Of a stretch of 64,000 nt of DNA, positions 22,827 through 34,970 are shown one piece after another. The notes under the pieces were generated by a model that was not told the origin of the DNA, ran no database searches, and saw only the letters and a program-made list of their open reading frames with translations. The number at the start of each line of letters is the position of its first letter. Position 1 is the stretch's first letter. Origin of the DNA: Medicago truncatula. Lineage: Eukaryota > Streptophyta > Magnoliopsida > Fabales > Fabaceae. Position numbers and translations under genes: made by a program. The stretch spans positions 51,395,755-51,459,754 of the forward strand of contig NC_053048.1 of assembly GCF_003473485.1 (NCBI RefSeq), written 5' to 3'.

Positions 22827-23252
22827 ATCACCAATTTGGCTAACATTCATCATCATCATCTATAGGAGTTGGAAGATTTTTAGATCCAAACTTCACAAAA
22901 TTTCAAACTTTACAAAAATAAAATTTGAAAGAAAATATTTTTATCCATAGATGTAACCGTAACCGTCATCCAATATTAGTATGTTCTTGTACGTTCACCA
23001 AGTGTTTCCCCGATGAAAATTCTTCGAAACAAACGGGACTTATAAATTTTATTTTCAATAACATGAGAACAAAAACCTTGATCATCATTAATAGGTATAG
23101 ATAATAGATATTTTGCACTGCACTTTCATATTATAACAAAATATATTTATCCTTTCAATGAAACTAACAATATAACAAATATATATAATATCTTTAAAAA
23201 AATATAATATAAATTCTTATATTTTTTAATGACACCAACAAAGTAACATTTT

Positions 23253-23339
23253 TGTCTTCGTAAGCTTAGTTCAGTTGGCATGGACAATGTATAATATATA
23301 CAAGGTCCGGGGTTCGAACCCTGCCCATCACAAAAAAAA
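23253..23339 (+). mobile_element. tRNA-derived SINE, short type
   Basis: GTAAGCTTAGTTCAGTTGGC (box A-like), GGGGTTCGAACCC (box B-like) and an A8 tail. It is the same family as 22003-22093 and 46593-46681. No clear target duplication was seen. Confidence 0.8.
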
Positions 23340-23471
23340 CGCTTAAGGGTATAACTGGATAAAAAAAAATCAGCTGAAAAGAGTTTTTTTATTTTTTTAT
23401 GTATAGCACTAATTCTTAAATGTCTCATGTTCCGAAGGATGAATAACCATTATATGGGAATCTAATTTAAT

Positions 23472-23579
23472 TCTTTTTGTGAATTGTTCTCTCTTTTTGT
23501 GAATTACCGAAGTATGTTTTTGTGAATTGTTCTCTCTTTTTGTGAATTACCGAAGTATGTTTTTGTGAATTGTTCTCTC
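23472..23579. repeat. 43-bp tandem repeat, about 2.5 copies
   Basis: Units begin GAATTGTTCTCTC at 23481, 23524 and 23567, with ACCGAAGTATGTTTTTGT between them. The copies are nearly identical, so the amplification is recent. Confidence 0.92.
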
Positions 23580-24171
23580 AAGTACAAGTTTGTGTATGAG
23601 AATGTGTAAATGATCTTACCTTAATTTTTAATGAATCTAAAACATTGATTAAATCTAACGGTTTATTTTTTCTGCGCCCCCATCGAAGATGAATTTAACG
23701 GAGCCCTCACCTTTGAATTCATCCTAAATTTTTGCAAAATTAAAAAAATAGTTTTGAAAAAGAATTTAATCATTTTTGAAAAAAATAATATAATTATTTT
23801 ACACATGCATCTAATAACATGTGTTGTCACGCTAATTAATGAATATAAAAACACATGAGTTGTTGTATTCATTAATTAATGTGACATCATATTATTGAAT
23901 GCATGTATCTAATAAATAACCGTAGACGCTTGGTGTATAATTTTTTGGTAGTGAAAAAAAAAAAAAGCTTATATGGTGCAGTCAGGAAACTAACTTTTTT
24001 GGAAAGGTTAATTATGATCTTAATGTTTCATTCATTTTTAAATTGTTGATTACTGATTAATGGTCAATATTAATTCATCTAGTAATGCTTGCAACATCTT
24101 GGACTTACAGATAATATTTTATCGTTGGCATCTTTAACATGCAAACAAAGTTGATGATATTATGTGATAGT

Positions 24172-26008
24172 TGTCGCATCATTTTTCGGAGATCAATGTA
24201 TTTGATTAGCTTTTGACTCACTAATTATTTCACGACTGAACATTTAATTTTTAAGAAAAAGGGGAAAAAGTTCAAAACCTCATATTGAGAGATTTAGGGT
24301 TTGGGGGTTGGTTATATTTAGGGAAGGTATTAGCACCCTAAATATTCGTAGTAGTCTACGAGAACCACCTCTTGATTTTATTTATTTTTCGTGCTTTAAT
24401 TTGCTTGCTTTTGAAAAAGAAGTTAATGTGATGATTAAAAGAAAAAGAAAGTGAGACCTAATTTATCTACATTTTTTATGATTTGGAAGGACGATTGTCC
24501 TCTGCCTACGTACCTGTGATAGATCAAAACCTCGTAGTTTGGGGTAGAAATTGACGTTTGAAAAAAATTTAAAGAAAAAAGCCAAGTGGCAAAAAGATTT
24601 TTTTTGTGTTTTTTATATTGAAAGAAAAATGACTCAAAGTAGAATTAAAATTGATTTGAAATTTGATTATGAAAGAAAATAAAAAGAACGATCACTTGAT
24701 TGAAAATCAAGGTTTATTATGAAAAATATTTTTTGTGATTTTGATTATTTGCATGTTTTTGTACTTATTGGAATATTAAATGAAAATTAAACTAAGAGAG
24801 CAATAAAAATAAAAGCGCGTGAATTTTTATAGTGACGTTGGATCACCACAAAATCCCTAATCTAATTTTTTTGCATTTTTGGATATATATATATATATAA
24901 AAGGTGGTAAAGAAATAAAAGGACACGCACACCCATACACTTTTCTCATTTATATTTAGGATTAATGGTGCTTTACCCCCCTGTAATATAGGTCATTTTT
25001 GGTTTCCCCCCTGTAAAATATTTTTTTCATTTACCCCCTGTAAAATATTTTGTTTTTTGGAATACCCCCCTAATAGGTCATAAAAAAACGAAAAAATTCT
25101 GCAAAAAAAATAAATAAAGTCGTTTTTTTATGACCTATTAGGGGGGGTATTCCAAAAAACACTATTTTACAGGGGGTAAATAAAAAAAAAAAATTAAAGG
25201 GGGGAAAACAAAAAATGACCTATATTACAGGGGGTAAAGCACCATTAACCCTTATATTTGCATTGGACCTAAATACATTCTAATTGCTGGAAAATAAATA
25301 ACAATAATTAAAATGCTAAATAGAAATAAAATAAAATGCAAAAATGCTAAAAAGAAATAAAATGCAAGAAAATAAAAGAAATGGACAACCGAAGGGACAA
25401 AAATTATCGAAGGGACAAAAAAAAAAAGAGGGAGAAGAAAAGAATAGCTCGTCAACACAATCTAGATAGGGAGAAGAGAGAAAAATTCTTTGACAACTCA
25501 AGAGAACTTTTGGTGTGTGTAAAATTGTGTGGAATGAGGGCTCTATTTATAGGCGAGGAGGTTGATGAAAATGGAAAATTGGTTTAATGGAAATGAAGGA
25601 CAATTATGGTGAATTTTGAAAAAGGAATGTTAAAGTTGACACTTGACTTGAATTTTTTTTAGACCTTTGACATTTTATTTTTGGATCTATTGACACTTTA
25701 TTTTTTTTGGACACTAATTAATTAAAAAGAAATAAAATAAATCTAATACGAAATAAAATAAAAACAAATTAAAATAAATTATGTAAAGTAAAATAAAATT
25801 AAAATATGGAAAATAAAAGGTAAGATAAAACTAAAAGACTAATAAAAAATAAAAAAAATAAAAAAGTGAGAAGAAAGGTCAGAATTGGTACAAAGATGAG
25901 GGATTTTAAAATACCTTACTGCCGAATTTTTCTCTAAAAAGCCATAGAATATTATGGGTCAGAGGGTGTATGAATGTAGGTTCTTAGGTCAAAAATTGGG
26001 GTATGACA
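24172..26008 (+). mobile_element. Solo LTR, family A copy 1 (fossil)
   Basis: Begins TGTCGCATCA and ends GGGGTATGACA. It is flanked by a perfect 5-bp duplication ATAGT (24167-24171 and 26009-26013). It is about 1.54 kb once the MITE at 24958-25251 is subtracted. A TATA-like TATTTATA near 25545 suggests plus orientation. Copy 2 lies at 30375-31830 and is closely similar along its length. LTRs of this size ending this way are seen in Ty3/gypsy Tat/Ogre-type legume elements; that assignment is tentative. No internal region remains. Confidence 0.9.
24958..25251. mobile_element. Foldback MITE inserted in a solo LTR
   Basis: A 294-bp near-palindrome: ATTAATGGTGCTTTACCCCC at the left, its reverse complement at the right, and central CTAATAGGTCATAAAAAAAC arms. 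Flanking TTATATTT duplications (24950-24957, 25252-25259). The equivalent place in LTR copy 2 (near 31165) lacks it, proving insertion after the family spread. Confidence 0.9.
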
Positions 26009-26544
26009 ATAGTAAGTGTTACACTTTGTGGGGTGTTACACTTAAAACAAGGTATGATAAAATTAGATTAAGTGTAGCCTTGTTAATTTGATGAATTGAA
26101 GATACTATGGAGACCGAACTTTTGATTTCAGTGTACAAACATTGGGGTGTTACTCACTATATTTTTGATGTTATAGTGTTAACTTCATTAAAAAAAGTCA
26201 TTTTCATGACTTTACCATAGAATTTTTCAAAAAAATTATACACCAAACGTGTACGGTTAAACCCTTTGAAAATTAGAAAAATAATGAGAATTGGAAAGAA
26301 AAAAAACATTAAATTATTGAAATAAAAAATAATCATAAAATTAAATTAAATATACATAGTTTGTTAAAATATATATGTCACATAAAAATGAGTTATGAAA
26401 ATTAGAAATAAATAAAAAAATTAAATAAAATATTTATTAGATAAGATCAAAGTAATTTGTAGTTTGTTGAGATATTTATGTAAAATAAGAAGATCAGTTT
26501 TGAAAATAGAAAGTTAGTAAAAATTTATAAAATAATTATAATTA

Positions 26545-26796
26545 GGGTTAATAGGTCTTTACCCTCCTGTAATATAGGTTATTTCCGATTTTTCCCTTTG
26601 ATTCACCCTGTAAAATATTTTTGATTTACCCCCTAATAGGTCAAACAAAAACGAAAATTTAATAAAATTGGTTTTTGTTTGGCCTATTAGGGGTAAATCA
26701 AAACAAAAATATTTTAGAGGGGTGAATCAAAATAAAAATTTTACAAAGGAAAAACCATAAATGACCTATATTACAGGGGTAAAGACCTATTAACCT
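26545..26796. mobile_element. Foldback MITE upstream of LEA copy 2
   Basis: Starts GGGTTAATAGGTCTTTACCC and ends with AAAGACCTATTAACC. It has a perfect 9-bp duplication TTATAATTA (26536-26544, 26797-26805). It is the same family as 24958-25251. It ends about 207 bp before the LEA copy 2 start codon. Confidence 0.88.
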
Positions 26797-26888
26797 TTAT
26801 AATTATACGAAATATTTAGTAGATACGAGAAAAATATAGTTTGTTACGATTTATTGAGATATTTATGTCATATAAATATGAAAGTTAC

Positions 26889-26900
26889 TTATATATATTT
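26889..26900 (+). promoter_or_regulatory. TATA box of LEA copy 2
   Basis: TTATATATATTT lies about 110 bp upstream of the ATG. No CACGTG or CE3-like motif is visible between the TATA box and the MITE, unlike copy 1. Confidence 0.5.
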
Positions 26901-27003
26901 TATCGACACTATTGATTGATTCATTCATATTCTCATATCAAAATTAAGCTTTCCATCGTTCAATACATCTTTTTTTCACTAACAATTCAGATTCAAACCA
27001 CTA

Positions 27004-27445
27004 ATGGCTCGTTCTTTCGCCAACGCTAAGGTTCTCTCTGCTATCATCCTTGACGGTTTTTCCAACACTTTTACAAGGTACCATACCGTTTCTTATTGCT
27101 ATTATTTTTAACTGTTTTTTGTTTCATTAAGAAAAATTTAGGGTTATACGATTGGACCCCAATATTAGGTCATACTTAAAAAGCACTTACAAATATATTT
27201 ATGAATTATTGTTATAATTAAATAGGCGTGGTTACGCTGCGGCTACAGAAAGTACAACGAGGGGAGGAGTGGTGTCTGCCGGAAACAAGACGGGAGCCAC
27301 GAAGTCAAGGGAAGAAGGTGTTTCTGCTTATAAGGTTTCATGGGTTCCAGATCCAGTCACTGGTTACTATAGGCCTGAGAACATTAAGGATATTGATGCT
27401 GCTGAATTACGTGCTAAGCTTCCCCCCAAAAAATTCAACAACTAA
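27004..27445 (+). CDS. LEA_3 family protein, SAG21/LEA5/ARG2-like, copy 2
   Basis: Two exons (27004-27077 and 27226-27445) encode 97 residues, with the same intron position and phase as copy 1. The N-terminal presequence-like part (MARSFANAKVLSAIILDGFS) and the hallmark YKVSWVPDPVTGYYRPEN are conserved. The middle has lost two residues and changed most, and the tail reads LPPKKFNN instead of LLRKKFNN. Sequence similarity extends into the 5' UTR (TAAGCTTTCC followed by GTTCAATA), but here about 40 extra bases precede the ATG. All splice sites and the frame are intact, so it is probably functional. The gene sits between a MITE and retroelement debris. Role as for copy 1, with regulation probably different. 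Confidence 0.9.
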
Positions 27446-27696
27446 TCTCAACTGGTTCAAGAAGTATATTGATTTTTATTAGATAAATTTTGTTACATAT
27501 ATTCTGGTATAGTAGTTATTTCAACGGTGACTCTCATGAAGTTTTGGGATCGATTTTACATAGTTCAATGCAATATATTTGTTTTACACATTAAGCTATA
27601 TTATATTTTATCTTATAAGTATAATCATTAAGCACAAGAACATTAACAACAGTTTGGTTATCACTTTTGAAATCAACCCGAATGAATCGTCATCTA

Positions 27697-27846
27697 TAGC
27701 TTTTTGAATTTTGAATTGAGAGATGATAAACACCTCGTATGCGCTTCGACAAAGTGACCTAAGCTATCGTGAAAACAAATGCCTCCAAAACAACCTTCGG
27801 ATGCAAAGAGAGCACAATCCACATCATGTTTCAACCAACTAGGAAA
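27697..27846 (-). mobile_element. LINE remnant: RNase H-like fragment
   Basis: The minus strand reads WLKHDVDCALF...GCFGGICFHDSLGHFVEA, the pattern of the plant LINE-type RNase H domain (a W-x-K-x-x-x-D start and a G-x-G-x-x-x-R/H-D-x-x-G-x-F segment). Only this fragment is present. Confidence 0.6.
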
Positions 27847-27863
27847 CTAACTTATACTGTTGC

Positions 27864-28172
27864 GTGCGGGCTAAGAAACAATTTGTTGCATCCATGAACA
27901 TCACTGATGCTGAATACCAAAGTATAACCTTAGTCACCTCAGAATTGTTGTGGCTACTATCCCTCCTCCTCACTAAGCTCAATGTTCCCTGCTCCACTAT
28001 CATTATGTTGTGGGACGACCGACGACACGAGTGTCATTGCATTAGCCCATAATCTTGTTTTGCATGCATGCACTGCACTAATCATATAAAACTGGATTTG
28101 TTTTTTGTCCGACAGAAAGTCTTGCAGGGGTTCAAGGTAGTTCATATTCCTGGTCATATGTGAAACAATCAA
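27864..28172 (+). mobile_element. Ty1/copia fossil: RNase H end of pol
   Basis: The translated text resembles the C-terminal copia RNase H region (AEYQSITLVTSELLWLLSLL, then a segment like HIKLDLFFVRQKVLQG). It is a broken fragment with a handful of disruptions and no LTRs nearby. Confidence 0.7.
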
Positions 28173-28512
28173 TTTTTATCTATTTCATTTTAGTTCTTGA
28201 GGATCAATTATGCTATTTATTAGGTTTAGATGATTAGACATCAATACTAGGATACGAAACCACTCTTCGATTATGCTCCAAGATACACTACCAGTTTGGA
28301 GGCCATTAATATTAATTCAACTCTTCCTACACAATTAAGTTCAGTTACATGAGCCAAATAATGAGTGTCACACAATCTCTGAGTGTCAGACCTAAAAGAA
28401 ATAGACACGCTTATTGACCGAGTAACCAACATATTTAGTACCGAACACTAACAACACTCATCTTTTTTGTTGTGTTAGGAAACAAAACAAAAAAGAAAAC
28501 TTCAAAAGATGC

Positions 28513-28783
28513 TTAGGTGTGTTTGTTTTAGCTTTAAAGAAAATAGATTTTGTGTTAGAAAAATTTAGAGATTTTGAAAAAAAAAATCTGAAGTTATTTG
28601 TGTTTGTTTACTATCCAAAAAACCACTTTTAAAAAAAAGATGTTTAACTAGTTCATATCTTATCTCCTTATGTTTGAAAAAAATAGATTTTGAGAAAAGT
28701 TAATCCAAATAGCTTTTTATTTTAGAGTCAAAATAGATTATTTTAGAAAAATGATTTTTCTAAAAATCCTAAACTAACACTTA
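28513..28783. mobile_element. MITE-like inverted-repeat element
   Basis: TTAGGTGTGTTTGTTTTAG at the left faces CCTAAACTAACACTTAA at the right, with AATAGATTTT blocks inside both arms. It resembles the element at 47078-47479. Confidence 0.5.
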
Positions 28784-29195
28784 AAATGACAAAAAAAAAA
28801 AATTACTAAAAAATCTAAAACAACGTGTTATTAAATAGTGAATAATTAAGGAAGCAATTGGTTTTTAACACAATAAAGAAACATCATGAAGCATTGCATC
28901 TTCCCCCTCTTTGTATGCTTCTGGGGGATTCAATAACTAAAATTAAATAAAAACGAAAGGTGAAAGAAGCTCAAATGCAAATGGGAAACAATTCCCCACT
29001 TTATTGGCCACCAATATTACATACACACGTATCGTATAAAAGGAAGCGTGCGTGGCAAGTAAGATTGACATGAAGGCAAATGCTAAAGAATTTGGTCGTT
29101 TTCAACTTGATGATAGATTCCGGAACTTGGACAATACAAAATACAAATTAATAAAATAAGTACTATTCGATATAAAATACTAGTAGTATTCACCC

Positions 29196-29338
29196 TCCGG
29201 TCATAAATATAAACAAAAATTCATGTTTTAGATTCATTCAATGAATGATGTATGTAGACTTTATTGTAGACAACATACATAATTAATTGAATGAATCTAA
29301 AATATAAATTTTTGTTTATATTTATGATCGGAGAGTGT
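29196..29338. mobile_element. Stowaway/Tourist-like MITE
   Basis: CACCCTCCGGTCATAAATAT pairs with TATTTATGATCGGAGAGTG; ATTCATTCAATGAATGA arms continue inward. The interior is very short. Confidence 0.75.
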
Positions 29339-30108
29339 ATATAATAATATAATATGCTAATCTAGACATATGGCAATGTCAGGCATAACTTGCACCTATG
29401 GTCATACTAATCTTTACCTAAGTCACCCAAGCAAGAAACAAACTTGATTTTAATAGTCTGGTGGGTTTCTATTTTCTAACCCATGCATGTCAATAAAGTT
29501 TTAGAGTGATGATACATGTACCACCTCATGTGGCAATACACCTTTTACATCCACACAAATTTCTGACACGTGGCAACTTGGACCCCACACAAATAGAAGA
29601 TAAAGTGTGGTTGTGAGATGAACTTATCAAAATATCCCTAATACATGGGGTGTACAATAGGGTGTAGAAATAAATGATGTTCATGTAACATTTTTCAAAG
29701 CTTTATTTGCTGCCCAAACAATCAACAATGTGTCAACTAGCACTATTTTGTTTTTAACTCCAAATGGAGAGTGAAAGAATAACATGCTGAGAAATTTGGT
29801 ACCCTCATTCTTATTGGTTCAACTTTTTGGGGATTATTGGTTCAACATGAAATTAGTGCGTGTGTAATTAACATTGTAATCGACCAAATCAAGGTAATAT
29901 CATGATTTTGTTGAACTTATAAAGTGTATATTTTGTCAAAAATCATGGTGAATTTTATCGAACTCGCCACAATCCAAATCACTTACCCAATTTATTTTCA
30001 TAGGATAATTTTGTTGTGTTTTTAGTGCTTTTAAAAAATTCCAAAAATTACAAGTTCCACACACGATTTTTGTGAGCTTTTAAGTCTTTATATATTAATT
30101 TGTGATAT
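29339..30108. other. Intergenic, no gene seen
   Basis: No ORF or repeat arm I can support. Confidence 0.4.
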
Positions 30109-30116
30109 TATATTTT

Positions 30117-33100
30117 AGGCTTAATTGATCTGCCGGTCCCTTAACTTATTTCTTTTATTCAATTTGGTTCCATAAGTCTTAACATTCTCAAACACGTCCC
30201 TTAACTTATTTATTTTCTTCAATTTGGTCCAATTTTGATAATTTTAATCCCCTAAAAAAAGAGATTGTTGGATTACGGAGGTCTATCAGATTTTATAGTC
30301 TATCACCAACACCTAATTTATTTACTTTCTTCTTCTTCTTCTTCCTGCATTCATCCTTCATCAATAAAACCCAGTGTCGCGTCATTTTTCGGAGATCAAG
30401 GCTATTTGATTAGCTTTTTGACTCACTAATTTATTTCAAGACTGGACATTTAATTTTTAAGAAAAAGGGGAAAAAGTTCAAAACACCCCATATTGAGAGA
30501 TTTAGGGTTCGGGGGTTGGTTATATTTAGCGAAGGTATTAGCACCCTAAATATTCGTAGTACTCTACGAGAACCTCTTGATTTTATTTAATTAATGTGCT
30601 ATAACTTGCTTATTATTTTTTAAAAGAAGGAATTAAAGTGATAAAAATAAAGACCTAATTATCTCCATTTTTTATTGATTTGGAAGGACGATTGTCCTCT
30701 GCCTACGTACCCGTGAGGGATCAAAACCTCGTAGTTCGGGGTAAAAATTGACGTTTGATTTGTTGAGTGTTTTTTATTAGTTTTGAAAAAAAAAATTAAA
30801 ATGAAAAGCCAAGTGGCAAATGAGTATTTGTTTGTGTTTTTTAATATTGAAAAAAGAGACTTAAAGTAAAGTTAAATTGATTGAAGTTTGATTAAGAAAA
30901 GAAAATCAAAATGCGGTCACTTGATTTGGATCAAGGTTTATTATGAAAATATTTTTGTGATTTTGATTATTTGCATGTTTTTTTGTTGTTTTTTTGGAAT
31001 ATTAAATAAAAATTAAACTAACGGAGCAATAAAAATAAAAGCGCGTGGATTTTTGTCGTGACGTTGGATCACCACAAAATCTCTAATCTAATTTTTTTGC
31101 ATTTTTGGATATATCTAAGGCGGTAAAGAAATAAAAGGACACACACACCCACACACTTTTCTCATTTATATTTACATTGGACCTAAATACATTCTAATTG
31201 CTGGAAAATAAATAACAATAATTAAAATGCTAAATAGAATAAAATAAAAATGCAAAAATGCTAAAAAGAAACAAAATGCAAGAAAATAAAAGAAATGGAC
31301 AACCGAAGGGACAAAATTCCGAAGGGACGGAAAAAAGAGGGAGAGGAAAAGAATAGCTCGTCAACACAAGCTAAAGAGGGAGAAGAGAGAAAAGTTCTTT
31401 GACAACTCAAGAGAACTTTTGGTGTGTGAAATTGTGTGGAATGAGAGCTCTATTTATAGGTGAGGAGGTTGATGAAGAAAGGAAAGTTGGTTTAATGGAA
31501 ATGATGGACAATTATGGTGAATTTTGAAAAAGAAATGTTAAAGTTGACACTTGACTTAAATTTTTTTTAGACCTTGTACATTTTATTTTTGGACCTATTG
31601 ACACTTTGTTTTTTTTTTGGACACTAATTAATTAAAAAGAAATAAAATAAATCTAATACGAAATAAAATAAAAACAAATTAAACTAAATTATGTAAAGAA
31701 AAATAAAATTAAAAGATGAAAAATAAAAATTATTAAATATAAAAATAGTAACTAATCTTAAAATTAAAATTAATAAAAGATGGAAAGAAAATAAAAAGAG
31801 AAAAGAGGGCCCGAAAATTGGGGTATGACACCCAAGAATTTTTTTTTTAACCTACAGCAGGTAGGTTAAATATCCAAACAGCAACACACAAAAAAAAAAA
31901 CCTGCACCAGCAAACAGCCAGCGACCAAAAACAGGTGTCAGATGAACAAAATCTTCCTCTTCATAAACAGCCTTGAGATCTACAACATTTGGGTGCCCAG
32001 ATAACTATTGACAAAGAAAAATGAAGGTTGAATGATGAAGATTGGGTTTGTAAAAAAATTGGAATGTGTATCAACTAAAAAAATTCGAATCAAAGAAAGG
32101 AGAATCAACAAGGATGAAGGAAGAGAGCGAGAACCAGATAGAGACTTGGAAAGGAAAAGCTTGTTTCTGCACTTCCAATTTCAGAGAAATTGGTAAGCAA
32201 CTAAACCTTCCCATCTTTTCTTGGAACCGTGAGTAAGGATGTAGGAAGAGGGTAGAAGTTTCATTGGATTAAAGAACGTCAACACTCAACATTCACCCAA
32301 AGACTTTCAATAAGAACTTTGAATCCGATCCATTACTTAACAAATTTAATTCCTCCAAATTTCGTTCAATTCCAAATTTGTATGTTAATCCTTAATCGAT
32401 CGATGCACACACCCAAATTTCTTTGTGATGTCCATTCAACATCTGCAAAAAAAAAAAAAACGGGTTTTAGTTGATTCACGATTTGGGATTTTTTTTTACA
32501 TAAATCTGAGTCTTTTTTTCTTTCTTTTTTTATAATTTGGGAACAAAATTTATAACCAATCAGAAGGAACATTGATATGTTCAAGCTTCTGAATCCAACC
32601 CATTTCAAAAATAGGATTCAACCACCTAAATGTAAGTTTACTCCACACATAAGTTCTTCCATCGTTCAAGAAATCAAGAGAAATGGAAAGAAAAAGAAGA
32701 AAATCAAATAAGAACCCGTGAATTGAGAAAAACATGGCGGAGTAAGGAGCCGATGGGGAGGAGTCGCATTTGCAAAAGGATTTGAGCGATTGATGTTCAT
32801 GTCTCATGAAAGATTTTAGGGATTTTGGATTTGATTGCTTAAGTTTCTTCATTTTATATTTTTTATTTTAATTTAGTGTTGTTGATGGTGATAAAGATGA
32901 TGAGATTGTGATGTTGGATTTGGTGATAATGATGATGAAGGAAATGTTTAATTTTTTTTTTTGTTTTTGGATTTTTTTCTCGATTTTTATGATGAAGATG
33001 ATGAAATTTGCCTCGTTTAGTGATGAAGAAGAAGAAAGTAAATAAATTAGATGTTGGTGATACACTATAAATCTGATAGACCTTCGTAATCCAACGGTAT

Positions 33101-33244
33101 CTTTTTTTAGGGCATTAAAATTATCAAAATTGGACTAAATTGAATAAAAGAAATAAGTTAAGGGACGTGTTTGAGAAAGTTAAGACTTATGAGACCAAAT
33201 TGAATAAAAGAAATAAGTTAAAGGATCGGCATATCAATTAAGCC
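30117..33244. mobile_element. Long-TIR element, 3.1 kb, interrupted by a solo LTR
   Basis: About 240-bp terminal inverted repeats: AGGCTTAATTGATCTGCCGG at the left, and its near reverse complement at 33005-33244. The arms agree closely through GGATTACGGAGGTCTATCAG and the CTT-rich inner end. A TATATTTT duplication (30109-30116, 33245-33252) flanks it. The interior, minus the LTR at 30375-31830, is about 1.2 kb without a recognisable transposase. Short frames near 32366-32852 and 32868-33065 have no domain. It is a Mutator- or hAT-type non-autonomous element. Confidence 0.85.
30375..31830 (+). mobile_element. Solo LTR, family A copy 2 (fossil)
   Basis: A 1456-bp copy of the LTR at 24172-26008, TGTCGC to GGGTATGACA. 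It is flanked by CCCAG (30370-30374) and CCCAA (31831-31835), a 5-bp duplication with one difference. It lies inside the 30117-33244 element, just inside its left arm. No internal region remains. Confidence 0.9.
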
Positions 33245-33559
33245 TATATTTTAAGCAAGCTAGAAAGAGGGAACTCCTGGCGCACCGAAGAAAATTGGGT
33301 CATTAAATACTTTATATATTTTTTAAACTAATTTGATGAGTCCCATTGAACCTCATCACTAAACCAACTAACAAAACGTGTGCTCCAAATTTCTGATTTT
33401 TCACCCACTTGTATCTCCACATTTCCGTTACCAGGAGTGATTCTTCCATCAGCTGTTATTTTCTAGTGAATATAAGCTAGTGAAAACCGGGCTTTGGCCC
33501 TCTCTTGTAAAAAAATTAAAGTTGGTGAAAAAAGTTTGTTATCAAACAAAATTTATAAG

Positions 33560-33820
33560 CTATTCGCTTTCTCCTAAATTATAAGTCATTTTGATCATTT
33601 CATACAATTTAAGTAATATAATTAATTTTGAATGAAAAAGATAAATAATAATGAGTTATTTTACAAAATTGAACATCATTAATAATATGAGAAAAATAAA
33701 TTAAAGATTAAAAGAAGAGATAATAATTAATAATGAAAAGTATAATTGAAAAAATAACATATACGGTAAAACAACTTATAATTTAAAATATTTTTTCCCA
33801 AAAAGACGTGGAAGGAGTAG
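33560..33820. mobile_element. Degenerate Stowaway-like MITE
   Basis: TTTCTCCTAAATTATAAGTC on the left and an end reading GACGTGGAAGGAGTAG on the right form loose inverted ends; AT-rich interior with no ORF. Confidence 0.4.
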
Positions 33821-33934
33821 TTACCTAACATAACATATATATAAATACCGACCTAGTTAATCTATATGGGCTTCGACTTACATTTTCGTTTCTGCTATTA
33901 TATTACCTACATTGCGATAGAGACGAGCCTTTTT

Positions 33935-34145
33935 TTTTTTTTTTTTTTCATAAACCATGTATCCCCTCCATTTGCAACTATGGAGATTGATCTTTCGGGT
34001 CTTATGGGACCTAAATAGACTGGAAACTATTCCTAAGAATTTTAATGTTGATGCATATTCAAGGTTAAATTCGAACATGACCTTGATTAATTTAGAAGAG
34101 ACCCGTGGCATCTCATTTAAACACTCTTGAGTATAAACGAACATG
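33935..34145. repeat. Dispersed repeat, copy 1
   Basis: Shares ordered blocks with 63295-63480: an ATCT...CGGGTCTTATGGGACCTAAAT segment, TTCAAGGTTAAATTCGAA, and TTAGAAGAGAC...GCATCTCATTTAAACACTCTT. The element type is unknown; no inverted ends or coding were seen. Confidence 0.65.
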
Positions 34146-34688
34146 TTTACTCTAGGTGATTTGCATACATCAGACATATAACCGTTTAAGGGCGGTCTTC
34201 ACAGTGTCTCATGTTTTATTTAACAGTTTTTTATGTATTGTAATTTGTAAATTCACTCCTTTTTGTTACGGTTTGTAGCTCTCGTTCACGAACGATCCAA
34301 GGATAAGACTATTAAAATTCTTGTTTTAAATTTTCTAACAAAAAGGCCTCATCTTCAGTGTAAAAATGTTTCATATATTAAAGAAAAATGCTATTGTCAC
34401 ACTCTCTAACACACCCCAATTAAAATCAGCCACATCATCCACTTTTTAATTTCATTAACCGGCTACTGGTATGATTAATATAGTTTGGGACTGGACAATA
34501 GTTCTAGGGCTGTCAATGAACCGAACCAACTCGACAATAGTTTGGGACTCGATTCGACAATTAACTCGTTGAACTTGGTTCATGAACCAAACGAGCTGAA
34601 CTTGAGCTGAAAATTTAAGTTCGTTAAACAAATGAGCTGAACTTGAGCTTTATATAGTTCGACTCGGTTGGTTCATGAGTTGGCTCGA

Positions 34689-34694
<6 letters not shown>

Positions 34695-34740
<46 letters not shown>
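34695..34740. repeat. (AT)n microsatellite
   Basis: About 46 bp of alternating AT. Confidence 0.97.
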
Positions 34741-34742
<2 letters not shown>

Positions 34743-34970
34743 TTTAGTAAAAAGTACATGTAATTTATTAAAATACAACACATGTAATTTATTACAAACT
34801 TTCTATGATATTTATGTACTTGTTTTTGAGGAATTATTTTTTTTTATCAAAGAGAGGAGGAAGAATTATTTCTAATTTAATTAACAATTTAATAAAAGAG
34901 AGAAAGAATATCACCTAAAAAAAAACGAAAGAAACAATAAGAAGCAAATAACACACTTGTGCTAAACTTT

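Noticed and set aside
26013-26157. A further solo LTR ending GGGGTGTTAC
   Set aside because: Only the short terminal word matches 21852-21862; no matching start or duplication was found.
30305-33010. A gene suggested by CTTCTTCTT and GAAGAAGAA purine/pyrimidine tracts
   Set aside because: They are the inner ends of the terminal inverted repeats of the 30117-33244 element.
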